64,000 nucleotides of DNA, from positions 93,429,997 through 93,493,996 of the forward strand of contig NC_088775.1 in NCBI RefSeq assembly GCF_954871325.1, read 5' to 3'. Made by a program: the position numbers and the translations under genes. The notes beneath the pieces are model-generated. The model did no database searches. It was not told the DNA's origin and saw only the letters and a program-made list of their open reading frames with translations. The stretch is from Gordionus sp. m RMFG-2023. Its lineage: Eukaryota > Nematomorpha > Gordioida > Chordodea > Parachordodidae. This document shows positions 14,840 through 28,310 of this stretch, in pieces (within the stretch, counting starts at the first letter, position 1; every line of letters starts with the position of its first letter).

Positions 14840-15021
14840 TGCAGCTTTTTTAAAAATTTATTTTGATTGAAGAAATTTCAAGCATTTAGGGTTAGGGTTA
14901 GGGTTAAGGTTAGGGTTAGGGTTAGGGTTAGGGTTAGTGTTAGTGTTAGGGTTAATGTTAGGGTTAGGGTTAGGGTTAGGGTTAGGGTTAGGGTTAGGAT
15001 TAGGGTTAGGGTTAGCGTTAA
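14840..15021 (+). repeat. Shortened unit, same deletion junction
   Basis: Version C counterpart of 6611, 8229 bp away, with the same ATTATATTATC variant just before the join. Confidence 0.88.
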
Positions 15022-16558
15022 CTTACAATAGATATCTGTTAGTGCTATTTCATATATTATATCTATCCTTAATTACTCTAATAAACAGTACTTCAAGTAA
15101 TTTTTATTATATTCCCAACATATGAATTTTTTAAGTAATATTTATTATTTTCACCGATTTTAGAAAATATAATATGCTCACATATTTATGAATTATTTTA
15201 TCTAAGTGCATAATATGATTTTGGTAGTAATTATCTATGTCTTACTAACTCGTAAAATTAAATAAAATAATTTTGTGAAAATATATAATAATTGTGCAAA
15301 TTCTTCAATGATTTTTCAAAAAAATATAAAAAAAACAGATAAAATTTTTAGCTTTTTATAAAATTTATTTTGATTGAAGAAATTTCAAGCAATTAGGGTT
15401 AGGGTTAGGGTTAGGGTTAGGGTTAGAGTTAGGTTTAGGGTTAGGGTTAGGGTTAGGGTTAGGATTAGCATTAACTTATAATAGATATCTGTTAGTGCTA
15501 TTTCATATATTATATCTATCCTTAATTACTCTAATTAACAGTACTTCAAGTAATTTTTATTATATTCCCAACATATGAATTTTTTAAGTAATATTTATTA
15601 TTTTCACCGATTTTAGAAAATATAATATGCTCACATATTTATGAATTATTTTATCTAAGTGCATAATATGATTTTGGTAGTAATTATCTATGTCTTACTA
15701 ACTCGTAAAATTAAATAAAATAATTTTGTGAAAATATATAATAATTGTGCAAATTCTTCAATGATTTTTCAAAAAAATATAAGGAAAACAGATAAAATTT
15801 TTAGCTTTTTTTAAAATTTATTTTGATTGAAGAAATTTCAAGCATTTAGGGTTAGGGTTAGGGTTAGGGTTAGGGTTAGAGTTAGGTTTAGGGTTAGGGT
15901 TAGCATTAACTTATAATAGATATCTGTTAGTGCTATTTCATATATTATATCTATCCTTAATTACTCTAATTAACAGTACTTCAAGTAATTTTTATTATAT
16001 TCCCAACATATGAATTTTTTAAGTAATATTTATTATTTTCACCGATTTTAGAAAATATAATATGCTCACATATTTATGAATTATTTTATCTAAGTGCATA
16101 ATATGATTTTGGTAGTAATTATCTATGTCTTACTAACTCGTAAAATTAAATAAAATAATTTTGTGAAATTCAAATAATAATTGTGCAAAATCTTTTATGA
16201 TTTTTCAAAAAAATATAAGGAAAACATATAAAATTTTTAGCTTTTTTTAAAATTTATTTTGATTGAAGAAATTTCAAGCATTTAGGGTTAGGGTTAGGGT
16301 TAGCGTTAAGGTTAGGGTTAGGGTTATAGGGTTAGGGTTAGGGTTAGGATTAAGGTTAGGGTTAGCATTAACTTATAATAGATATCTGTTAGTGCTATTT
16401 CATATATTATATCTATCCTTAATTACTCTAATTAACAGTACTTAAAGTAATTTTAATTATATTCCCAACATATGAATTTTTTAAGTAATATTTATTATTT
16501 TCACCGATTTTAGAAAATATACTATGCTCAGACATATTTATTAATTATTTTATCTAAG

Positions 16559-16741
16559 TGCAGCTTTTTTAAAAATTTATTTTGATTGAAGAAATTTCAA
16601 GCATTTAGGGTTAGGGTTAGGGTTAAGGTTAGGGTTAGGGTTAGGGTTATGGTTAGTGTTAGTGTTAGGGTTAGGGTTAGGGTTAGGGTTAGTGTTAGGG
16701 TTAGGGTTAGGGTTAGGATTAGGGTTAGGGTTAGCGTTAAC
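16559..16741 (+). repeat. Shortened unit, same deletion junction
   Basis: Version C counterpart of 8348, 8211 bp away, inside the first half of the 5.06 kb duplication. Confidence 0.88.
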
Positions 16742-19220
16742 TTATAATAGATATCTGTTAGTGCTATTTCATATATTATATCTATCCTTAATTACTCTAA
16801 TTAACAGTACTTCAAGTAATTTTTATTATATTCCTAACATATGAATTTTTTAAGTAATATTAGTAATATTTATTATTTTCACCGATTTTAGATATACTAT
16901 GCTCAGACATATTTATGAATTATCTAAGTGCATAATATGATTTTGGTAGTAATTATCTATGTCTTACTAACTCGTAAAATTAAATAAAATAATTTTGTGA
17001 AAATCAAATAATAATTGTGCAAAATCTTCTATGATTTTTCAAAAAAATATAAGGAAAACAGAAAATTTTTTAAGCTTTTTTAAAAATTTATTTTGATTGA
17101 AGAAATTTCAAGCATTTAGGGTTAGGGTTAGGGTTAGGGTTAAGGTTAGGGTTAGGGTTAGGGTTAGGGTTAGTGTTAGGTTTAGGGTTAAGGTTAGGGT
17201 TAGGGTTAGGGTAAGGGTTAGTGTTAGAGTTAGGGTTAGGGTTAGGGTTAGGGTTAGGGTTAGGATTAGGATTAGGGTTAAAGTTAGCGTTAACTTATAA
17301 AAGATATCTGTTAGTGCTATTTCATATATTATATCTATCCTTAATTACTCTAATTAACAGTACTTCAAGTAATTTTTATTATATTCCTAACATATGAATT
17401 TCTTAAGTAATATTTATTATTTTCACCGATTTTAGATATACTATGCTCAGACATATTTATTAAATATTTTATCTAAGTGCATAATATGATTTTGGTAGTA
17501 ATTATCTATGTCTTACTAACTCGTAAAATTAAATAAAATAATTTTGTGAAAATATATAATAATTGTGCAAAATCTTTTATGATTTTTCAAAAAAATATAA
17601 GGAAAACAGATAAAATTTTTAGCTTTTTTTAAAATTTATTTTGATTGAAGAAATTTCAAGCATTTAGGGTTAGGGTTAGGGTTAGGGTTAGGGTTAGAGT
17701 TAGGTTTAGGGTAGGGTTAGGGTTAGGGTTAGGATTAGCATTAACTTATAATAGATATCTGTTAGTGCTATTTCATATATTATATCTATCCTTAATTACT
17801 CTAATTAACAGTACTTCTAGTAATTTTTATTATATTCCCAACATATGAATTTTTTAAGTAATATTTATTATTTTCACCGATTTTAGAAAATATAATATGC
17901 TCACATATTTATGAATTATTTTATCTAAGTGCATAATATGATTTTGGTAGTAATTATCTATGTCTTACTAACTCGTAAAATTAAATAAAATAATTTTGTG
18001 AAAATATATAATAATTGTGCAAATTCTTCAATGATTTTTCAAAAAAATATAAGGAAAACAGATAAAATTTTTAGCTTTTTTTAAAATTTATTTTGATTGA
18101 AGAAATTTCAAGCATTTAGGGTTAGGGTTAGGGTTAGGGTTAGGGTTAGAGTTAGGTTTAGGGTTATGGTTAGGGTTAGGGTTAGGGTTAGCGTTAACTT
18201 ACAATAGATATCTGTTAGTGCTATTTCATATATTATATCTATCCTTAATTACTCTAATTAACAGTACTTCAAGTAATTTTTATTATATTCCCAACATATG
18301 AATTTTTTAAGTAATATTTATTATTTTCACCGATTTTAGAAAATATAATATGCTCACATATATGAATTATTTTATCTAAGTGCATAATATGATTTTGGTA
18401 GTAATTATCTATGTCTTACTAACTCGTAAAATTAAATAAAATAATTTTGTGAAAATATATAATAATTGTGCAAATTCTTCTATGATTTTTCAAAAAAATA
18501 TAAAGAAAACAGATAAAATTTTTAGCTTTTTTTAAAATTTATTTTGATTGAAGAAATTTCAAGCAATTAGGGTTAGGGTTAGGGTTAAGGTTAGGGTTAG
18601 AGTTAGGGTTAGGGTTAAGGTTAGGGTTAGGGTTATGGTTAGGGTTAGGGTTAGCGTTAACTTACAATAGATATCTGTTAGTGCTATTTCATATATTATA
18701 TCTATCCTTAATTACTCTAATTAACAGTACTTCAAGTAATTTTTATTATATTCCCAACATATGAATTTTTTAAGTAATATTTATTATTTTCACCGATTTT
18801 AGAAAATATAATATGCTCACATATATGAATTATTTTATCTAAGTGCATAATATGATTTTGGTAGTAATTATCTATGTCTTACTAACTCGTAAAATTAAAT
18901 AAAATAATTTTGTGAAAATCAATTAATAATTGTGCAAAATCTTCTATGATTTTTCAAAAAAATATAAAGAAAACAGATAAAATTTTTAGCTTTTTTTAAA
19001 ATTTATTTTGATTGAAGAAATTTCAAGCAATTAGGGTTAGGGTTAGGGTTAGGGTTAAGGTTAGGGTTAGAGTTAGGGTTAGGGTTAAGGTTAGGGTTAG
19101 GGTTATGGTTAGGGTTAGGGTTAGCGTTAACTTACAATAGATATCTGTTAGTGCTATTTCATATATTATATCTATCCTTAATTACTCTAATTAACAGTAC
19201 TTCAAGTAATTTTTATTATA

Positions 19221-20171
19221 TTCTCAACATATGAATTTTTTAAGTAATATTTATTATTTTCACCGATTTTAGAAAATATAATATGCTCACATATATGAAT
19301 TATTTTATCTAAGTGCATAATATGATTTTGGTAGTAATTATCTATGTCTTACTAACTCGTAAAATTAAATAAAATATATTTGTGAAAATATATAATAATT
19401 GTGCAAATTCTTCAATGATTTTTCAAAAAAATATAAGGAAAACAGATAAAATTTTTAGCTTTTTTTAAAATTTATTTTGATTGAAGAAATTTCAAGCATT
19501 TAGGGTTAGGGTTAGGGTTAGCGTTAAGGTTAGGGTTAGGGTTAGTGTTAGGGTTAGGGTTAGGGTTAGGGTTAGGGTTAGGATTAAGGTTAGGGTTAGC
19601 GTTAACTTACAATAGATATCTGTTAGTGCTATTTCATATATTATATCTATCCTTAATTACTCTAATTAACAGTACTTCAAGTAATTTTTATTATATTCTC
19701 AACATATGAATTTTTTAAGTAATATTTATTATTTTCACCGATTTTAGAAAATATAATATGCTCACATATATGAATTATTTTATCTAAGTGCATAATATGA
19801 TTTTGGTAGTAATTATCTATGTCTTACTAACTCGTAAAATTAAATAAAATATATTTGTGAAAATATATAATAATTGTGCAAATTCTTCAATGATTTTTCA
19901 AAAAAATATAAGGAAAACAGATAAAATTTTTAGCTTTTTTTAAAATTTATTTTGATTGAAGAAATTTCAAGCATTTAGGGTTAGGGTTAGGGTTAGCGTT
20001 AAGGTTAGGGTTAGGGTTAGTGTTAGGGTTAGGGTTAGGGTTAGGGTTAGGGTTAGGATTAAGGTTAGGGTTAGCGTTAACTTACAATAGATATCTGTTA
20101 GTGCTATTTCATATATTATATCTATCCTTAATTACTCTAATAAACAGTACTTCAAGTAATTTTTATTATAT
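19221..20171 (+). repeat. Single-unit duplication of about 475 bp at the edge of the 5.06 kb duplication
   Basis: Two successive bodies carry the same two rare variants. TTCTCAACAT replaces the usual TTCCCAACAT at about 19221 and 19696, and AAAATATATTTGTG replaces AAAATAATTTTGTG in both. The two blocks that follow (19500 and 19976) have the same variant order. Elsewhere in the 8.2 kb HOR this body occurs once per copy. Confidence 0.75.
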
Positions 20172-21623
20172 TCCCAACATATGAATTTTTTAAGTAATAT
20201 TTATTATTTTCACCGATTTTAGAAAATATAATATGCTCACATATTTATGAATTATTTTATCTAAGTGCATAATATGATTTTGGTAGTAATTATCTATGTC
20301 TTACTACCTCGTAAAATTAAATAAAATAATTTTGTGAAAATATATAATAATTGTGCAAATTCTTCAATGATTTTTCAAAAAAATATAAAAAAAACAGATA
20401 AAATTTTTAGCTTTTTATAAAATTTATTTTGATTGAAGAAATTTCAAGCAATTAGGGTTAGGGTTAGGGTTAGGGTTAGGGTTAGGGTTAGAGTTAGGTT
20501 TAGGGTTAGGGTTAGGGTTAGGGTTAGGATTAGCATTAACTTATAATAGATATCTGTTAGTGCTATTTCATATATTATATCTATCCTTAATTACTCTAAT
20601 TAACAGTACTTCAAGTAATTTTTATTATATTCCCAACATATGAATTTTTTAAGTAATATTTATTATTTTCACCGATTTTAGAAAATATAATATGCTCACA
20701 TATTTATGAATTATTTTATCTAAGTGCATAATATGATTTTGGTAGTAATTATCTATGTCTTACTAACTCGTAAAATTAAATAAAATAATTTTGTGAAAAT
20801 ATATAATAATTGTGCAAATTCTTCAATGATTTTTCAAAAAAATATAAGGAAAACAGATAAAATTTTTAGCTTTTTTTAAAATTTATTTTGATTGAAGAAA
20901 TTTCAAGCATTTAGGGTTAGGGTTAGGGTTAGGGTTAGGGTTAGAGTTAGGTTTAGGGTTAGGGTTAGCATTAACTTATAATAGATATCTGTTAGTGCTA
21001 TTTCATATATTATATCTATCCTTAATTACTCTAATTAACAGTACTTCAAGTAATTTTTATTATATTCCCAACATATGAATTTTTTAAGTAATATTTATTA
21101 TTTTCACCGATTTTAGAAAATATAATATGCTCACATATTTATGAATTATTTTATCTAAGTGCATAATATGATTTTGGTAGTAATTATCTATGTCTTACTA
21201 ACTCGTAAAATTAAATAAAATAATTTTGTGAAATTCAAATAATAATTGTGCAAAATCTTTTATGATTTTTCAAAAAAATATAAGGAAAACATATAAAATT
21301 TTTAGCTTTTTTTAAAATTTATTTTGATTGAAGAAATTTCAAGCATTTAGGGTTAGGGTTAGGGTTAGCGTTAAGGTTAGGGTTAGGGTTATAGGGTTAG
21401 GGTTAGGGTTAGGATTAAGGTTAGGGTTAGCATTAACTTATAATAGATATCTGTTAGTGCTATTTCATATATTATATCTATCCTTAATTACTCTAATTAA
21501 CAGTACTTAAAGTAATTTTAATTATATTCCCAACATATGAATTTTTTAAGTAATATTTATTATTTTCACCGATTTTAGAAAATATACTATGCTCAGACAT
21601 ATTTATTAATTATTTTATCTAAG

Positions 21624-21806
21624 TGCAGCTTTTTTAAAAATTTATTTTGATTGAAGAAATTTCAAGCATTTAGGGTTAGGGTTAGGGTTAAGGTTAGGGT
21701 TAGGGTTAGGGTTATGGTTAGTGTTAGTGTTAGGGTTAGGGTTAGGGTTAGGGTTAGTGTTAGGGTTAGGGTTAGGGTTAGGATTAGGGTTAGGGTTAGC
21801 GTTAAC
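21624..21806 (+). repeat. Shortened unit, same deletion junction
   Basis: A copy of the unit at 16559, exactly 5065 bp away, in the second half of the duplication. Confidence 0.88.
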
Positions 21807-24800
21807 TTATAATAGATATCTGTTAGTGCTATTTCATATATTATATCTATCCTTAATTACTCTAATTAACAGTACTTCAAGTAATTTTTATTATATTCCT
21901 AACATATGAATTTTTTAAGTAATATTAGTAATATTTATTATTTTCACCGATTTTAGATATACTATGCTCAGACATATTTATGAATTATCTAAGTGCATAA
22001 TATGATTTTGGTAGTAATTATCTATGTCTTACTAACTCGTAAAATTAAATAAAATAATTTTGTGAAAATCAAATAATAATTGTGCAAAATCTTCTATGAT
22101 TTTTCAAAAAAATATAAGGAAAACAGAAAATTTTTTAAGCTTTTTTAAAAATTTATTTTGATTGAAGAAATTTCAAGCATTTAGGGTTAGGGTTAGGGTT
22201 AGGGTTAAGGTTAGGGTTAGGGTTAGGGTTAGGGTTAGTGTTAGGTTTAGGGTTAAGGTTAGGGTTAGGGTTAGGGTAAGGGTTAGTGTTAGAGTTAGGG
22301 TTAGGGTTAGGGTTAGGGTTAGGGTTAGGATTAGGATTAGGGTTAAAGTTAGCGTTAACTTATAAAAGATATCTGTTAGTGCTATTTCATATATTATATC
22401 TATCCTTAATTACTCTAATTAACAGTACTTCAAGTAATTTTTATTATATTCCTAACATATGAATTTCTTAAGTAATATTTATTATTTTCACCGATTTTAG
22501 ATATACTATGCTCAGACATATTTATTAAATATTTTATCTAAGTGCATAATATGATTTTGGTAGTAATTATCTATGTCTTACTAACTCGTAAAATTAAATA
22601 AAATAATTTTGTGAAAATATATAATAATTGTGCAAAATCTTTTATGATTTTTCAAAAAAATATAAGGAAAACAGATAAAATTTTTAGCTTTTTTTAAAAT
22701 TTATTTTGATTGAAGAAATTTCAAGCATTTAGGGTTAGGGTTAGGGTTAGGGTTAGGGTTAGAGTTAGGTTTAGGGTAGGGTTAGGGTTAGGGTTAGGAT
22801 TAGCATTAACTTATAATAGATATCTGTTAGTGCTATTTCATATATTATATCTATCCTTAATTACTCTAATTAACAGTACTTCTAGTAATTTTTATTATAT
22901 TCCCAACATATGAATTTTTTAAGTAATATTTATTATTTTCACCGATTTTAGAAAATATAATATGCTCACATATTTATGAATTATTTTATCTAAGTGCATA
23001 ATATGATTTTGGTAGTAATTATCTATGTCTTACTAACTCGTAAAATTAAATAAAATAATTTTGTGAAAATATATAATAATTGTGCAAATTCTTCAATGAT
23101 TTTTCAAAAAAATATAAGGAAAACAGATAAAATTTTTAGCTTTTTTTAAAATTTATTTTGATTGAAGAAATTTCAAGCATTTAGGGTTAGGGTTAGGGTT
23201 AGGGTTAGGGTTAGAGTTAGGTTTAGGGTTATGGTTAGGGTTAGGGTTAGGGTTAGCGTTAACTTACAATAGATATCTGTTAGTGCTATTTCATATATTA
23301 TATCTATCCTTAATTACTCTAATTAACAGTACTTCAAGTAATTTTTATTATATTCTCAACATATGAATTTTTTAAGTAATATTTATTATTTTCACCGATT
23401 TTAGAAAATATAATATGCTCACATATATGAATTATTTTATCTAAGTGCATAATATGATTTTGGTAGTAATTATCTATGTCTTACTAACTCGTAAAATTAA
23501 ATAAAATAATTTTGTGAAAATATATAATAATTGTGCAAATTCTTCTATGATTTTTCAAAAAAATATAAAGAAAACAGATAAAATTTTTAGCTTTTTTTAA
23601 AATTTATTTTGATTGAAGAAATTTCAAGCAATTAGGGTTAGGGTTAGGGTTAAGGTTAGGGTTAGAGTTAGGGTTAGGGTTAAGGTTAGGGTTAGGGTTA
23701 TGGTTAGGGTTAGGGTTAGCGTTAACTTACAATAGATATCTGTTAGTGCTATTTCATATATTATATCTATCCTTAATTACTCTAATTAACAGTACTTCAA
23801 GTAATTTTTATTATATTCCCAACATATGAATTTTTTAAGTAATATTTATTATTTTCACCGATTTTAGAAAATATAATATGCTCACATATATGAATTATTT
23901 TATCTAAGTGCATAATATGATTTTGGTAGTAATTATCTATGTCTTACTAACTCGTAAAATTAAATAAAATAATTTTGTGAAAATCAATTAATAATTGTGC
24001 AAAATCTTCTATGATTTTTCAAAAAAATATAAAGAAAACAGATAAAATTTTTAGCTTTTTTTAAAATTTATTTTGATTGAAGAAATTTCAAGCAATTAGG
24101 GTTAGGGTTAGGGTTAGGGTTAAGGTTAGGGTTAGAGTTAGGGTTAGGGTTAAGGTTAGGGTTAGGGTTATGGTTAGGGTTAGGGTTAGCGTTAACTTAC
24201 AATAGATATCTGTTAGTGCTATTTCATATATTATATCTATCCTTAATTACTCTAATTAACAGTACTTCAAGTAATTTTTATTATATTCTCAACATATGAA
24301 TTTTTTAAGTAATATTTATTATTTTCACCGATTTTAGAAAATATAATATGCTCACATATATGAATTATTTTATCTAAGTGCATAATATGATTTTGGTAGT
24401 AATTATCTATGTCTTACTAACTCGTAAAATTAAATAAAATATATTTGTGAAAATATATAATAATTGTGCAAATTCTTCAATGATTTTTCAAAAAAATATA
24501 AGGAAAACAGATAAAATTTTTAGCTTTTTTTAAAATTTATTTTGATTGAAGAAATTTCAAGCATTTAGGGTTAGGGTTAGGGTTAGCGTTAAGGTTAGGG
24601 TTAGGGTTAGTGTTAGGGTTAGGGTTAGGGTTAGGGTTAGGGTTAGGATTAAGGTTAGGGTTAGCGTTAACTTACAATAGATATCTGTTAGTGCTATTTC
24701 ATATATTATATCTATCCTTAATTACTCTAATTAACAGTACTTCAAGTAATTTTTATTATATTCCCAACATATGAATATTTTATGTAATATTTATTATTTT

Positions 24801-27800
24801 CACCGATTTTAGAAAATATAATATGCTCACATATTTATGAATTATTTTATCTAAGTGCATAATATGATTTTGGTAGTAATTATCTATGTCTTACTAACTC
24901 GTAAAATTAAATAAAATAATTTTGTGAAAATATATAATAATTGTGCAAATTCTTCAATGATTTTTCAAAAAAATATAAGGAAAACAGATTAAATTTTTAG
25001 CTTTTTTAAAATTTATTTTGATTGAAGAAATTTCAAGCATTTAGGGTTAGGGTTAGGGTTAGGGTTAACTTATAATAGATATCTGTTAGTTTTATTTCAT
25101 ATATTATATCTATCCTTAATTACTCAAATTAACAGTATTTCAAATAATTTTTATTATATTCCCAACATATGGATTTTTTAAGTAATATTTATTATTTTCA
25201 CCGATTTTAGAAAATATAATATGCTCAGACATATTTATTAATTATTTTATTTAAGTGCATAATATGATTTAGGTAGTAATTATCTATGACTTACTAACTC
25301 GTAAAATTAAATAAAATAATTTTGTGAAAATCAAATAATAATTGTTCAAAATCTTCTATGATTTTTCAAAATAATATAAGGAAAACAGATAAAATTTTAA
25401 GCTTTTTTTTAAATTTATATTGATTGAAGAAATTCCAAGCATTTGATGTTAGGGTTAGGGTTAGGGTATAGGTTAGGGTAGGGTTAAGGTTAGGGTATAG
25501 GTTAGGGTTAGGATTAGTGTTAGGGTTAGGGTTAGGGTTAGGGTTAGGGTTTGGGTTAGGATTAGGGCTAGGGTTAGTGTTAACTTACAATAGATATCTG
25601 TTAGTGCTATTTCAAATATTATATCTATCCTTAATTACTCTAATAACAGTATTTCAAGTAATTTTTACTATATTCCTAACATATGAATTTTTTAAGTAAT
25701 ATTTATTATTTTCACCTATTTTAGAATATAATATGCTCAGACATATTTATTAATTATTTTATCTAAGTGCATAATATGATTTTGGTAGTAATTATCTGTC
25801 TTACTAACTCGTAAAATTAAATAATAATTTTGTGAAAATCAAATAATAATTGTGCAAAATCTTCTATGATTTTTCAAAAAAATATAAGGAAAACAGATAA
25901 AATTTTTAGCTTTTTTTTAAATTTATTTTGATTGAAGAAATTTCAAGCATTTAGGGTTAGGGTTAGGATTAGGGTTAGGGTTAGCGTTAACTTATAATAG
26001 ATATCTGTTAGTGCTATTTCATATATTATATCTATCCTTAATTACTCTAATTAACAGTACTTCAAGTAATTTTTATTATATTCCCAACATATCAATTTTT
26101 TAAGTAATATTTATTATTTTCACCGATTTTAGATATACTATGCTCAGACATATTTATTAATTATTTTATCTAAGTGCATAATATGATTTTGTTAGTAATT
26201 ATCTATGTCTTACTAACTCGTAAAATTAAATAAAATAATTTTGTGAAAATCAAATAATAATTGTGCAAAATCTTTTATGATTTTTCAAAAAAATATAAGG
26301 AAAACAGATAAAATTTTTAGCTTTTTTTAAAATTTATTTTGATTGAAGAAATTTCAAGCATTTAGGGTTAGGGTTAGGGTTATGGTTAGGGTTAGGGTTA
26401 GGGTTAGTGTTAGTGTTAGGGTTAGGGTTAGGGTTAGGGTTAGGCTTAGGGTATATGGTTAGGGTTAGGGTTAGGGTTAGGGTTAGCGTTAGGATTAAGG
26501 TTAGGGTTAGCGTTAACTTATAATAGATATCTGTTAGTGCTATTTCATATATTATATCTATCCTTAATTACTCTAATTAACAGTACTTCAAGTAATTTTT
26601 ATTATATTCCCAACATATTAATTTCTTAAGTAATATTAGTTATATTTATTATTTTCACCGATTTTAGATATACTATGCTCAGACATATTTATTAAGTATT
26701 TTATCTAAGTGCATAATATGATTTTGGTAGTAATTATCTATGTCTTACTAACTCGTAAAATTAAATAAAATAATTTTGTGAAAATCAAATAATAATTGTG
26801 CAATATCTTTTATGATTTTTCAAAAAAATATAAAGAAAACAGATAAAATTTTTAGCTTTTTTTTAAATTTATTTTGATTGAAGAAATTTCAAGCATTTAG
26901 GGTTAGGGTTAAGGTTAGGGTTAGGGTTAGGGTTAGTGTTAGTGTTAGGGTTAGGGTTAGGGTTAGGGTTAGGGTTAGTGTTAGGGTTAGGGTTAGGATT
27001 AGGGTTAGGGTTAGCGTTAACTTACAATAGATATCTGTTAGTGCTATTTCATATATTATATCTATCCTTAATTACTCTAATTAACAGTACTTCAAGTAAT
27101 TTTTATTATATTCCCAACATATGAATTTTTTAAGTAATATTTATTATTTTCACCGATTTAGAAAATATACTATGCTCATATTAATTATTTTATCTAGGTG
27201 CATAATATGATTTTGGTAGTAATTATCTATGTCTTACTAACTCGTAAAATTAAATAAAATAATTTTGTGAAAATCAAATAATAATTGTGCAAAATCTTCT
27301 ATGATTTTTCAAAAAAATATAAGGAAAACAGATAAAATTTTTAGCTTTTTTTTAAATTTATTTTGATTGAAGAAATTTCAAGCATTTAGGGTTAGGTTAG
27401 GGTTAGGGTTAGTGTTAGGGTTAGGGTTAGGGTTAGGGTTAGGGTTAGGATTAAGATTAGGGTTAGCGTTAACTTATAATAGATATCTGTTAGTGCTATT
27501 TCATATATTATATCTATCCTTAATTACTCTAATTAACAGTACTTCAAGTAATTTTTATTATATTCCCAACATATGAATTTTTTAAGTAATATTTATTATT
27601 TTCACCGATTTTAGATATACTATGCTTAGACATATTTATTAATTATTTTATCTAAGTGCATAATATGATTTTTTTAGTAATTATCTATGTCTTACTAACT
27701 CGTAAAATTAAATAAAATAATTTTGTGAAAATCAAATAATAATTGTGCAAAATCTTTTATGATTTTTCAAAAAAATATAAAGAAAACAGAAAATTTTTAG

Positions 27801-28134
27801 CTTTTTTTAAAATTTATTTTGATTGAAGAAATTTCAAGCATTTAGGGTTAGGGTTAGGGTTAGCGTTAAGGTTAGGGTTAGGGTTAGTGTTAGGGTTAGG
27901 GTTAGGGTTAGGGTTAGGGTTAGGATTAAGGTTAGGGTTAGCATTAACTTATAATAGATATCTGTTAGTGCTATTTCATATATTATATCTATCCTTAATT
28001 ACTCTAATTAACAGTACTTCAAGTAATTTTAATTATATTCCCAACATATGAATTTTTTAAGTAATATTTATTATTTTCACCGATTTTAGAAAATATACTA
28101 TGCTCAGACATATTTATTAATTATATTATCTAAG

Positions 28135-28310
28135 TGCAGCTTTTTTAAAAATTTATTTTGATTGAAGAAATTTCAAGCATTTAGGGTTAGGGTTAGGGTT
28201 AAGGTTAGGGTTAGGGTTAGGGTTAGGGTTAGTGTTAGTGTTAGGGTTAATGTTAGGGTTAGGGTTAGGGTTAGGGTTAGGGTTAGGATTAGGGTTATGG
28301 TTAGCGTTAA
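28135..28310 (+). repeat. Shortened unit, same deletion junction
   Basis: Version D counterpart of 14840 (13295 bp away). Its block has a unique TTATGG step just before GCGTTAAC. Confidence 0.88.

Larger units (their letters stand above)
11551..24844 (+). repeat. HOR version C (13294 bp, about 29 units, expanded)
   Basis: This follows version B unit by unit to about 19.6 kb, then repeats its own last eleven units before closing. Blocks lie at about 11747-11773, 12154-12288, 12657-12695, 13068-13221, 13602-13725, 14092-14183, 14554-14650, 14886-15021, 15392-15472, 15846-15908, 16282-16371, 16605-16741, 17116-17293, 17664-17743, 18116-18199, 18567-18661, 19031-19132, 19500-19605, 19976-20082, 20452-20540, 20921-20974, 21347-21436, 21670-21806, 22181-22358, 22729-22808, 23181-23264, 23632-23724, 24096-24198 and 24565-24670. 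Confidence 0.85.
15080..25000 (+). repeat. Near-perfect internal duplication, about 5.06 kb x 2
   Basis: Landmarks recur at a constant distance: the shortened-unit junctions at 16559 and 21624, unit starts at 16656/21721, 17097/22162 and 17645/22710 are all exactly 5065 bp apart. A rare ATAAACAGTA variant at 15081 recurs at 20140, 5059 bp away, and one extra hexamer in the next block accounts for the 6 bp change. Point variants such as TACTTAAAG (about 16440 and 21505) and TACTTCTAG (about 17813 and 22878) are shared. The join lies in or near the block at 19976-20082. Low divergence suggests a recent unequal exchange. Confidence 0.88.

Noticed and set aside
3334-24844. HOR duplications as pure assembly artefacts
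   Set aside because: Copies differ by private point variants and hexamer counts, so they are not one sequence pasted repeatedly. The 5.06 kb pair is close enough that read support should still be checked.
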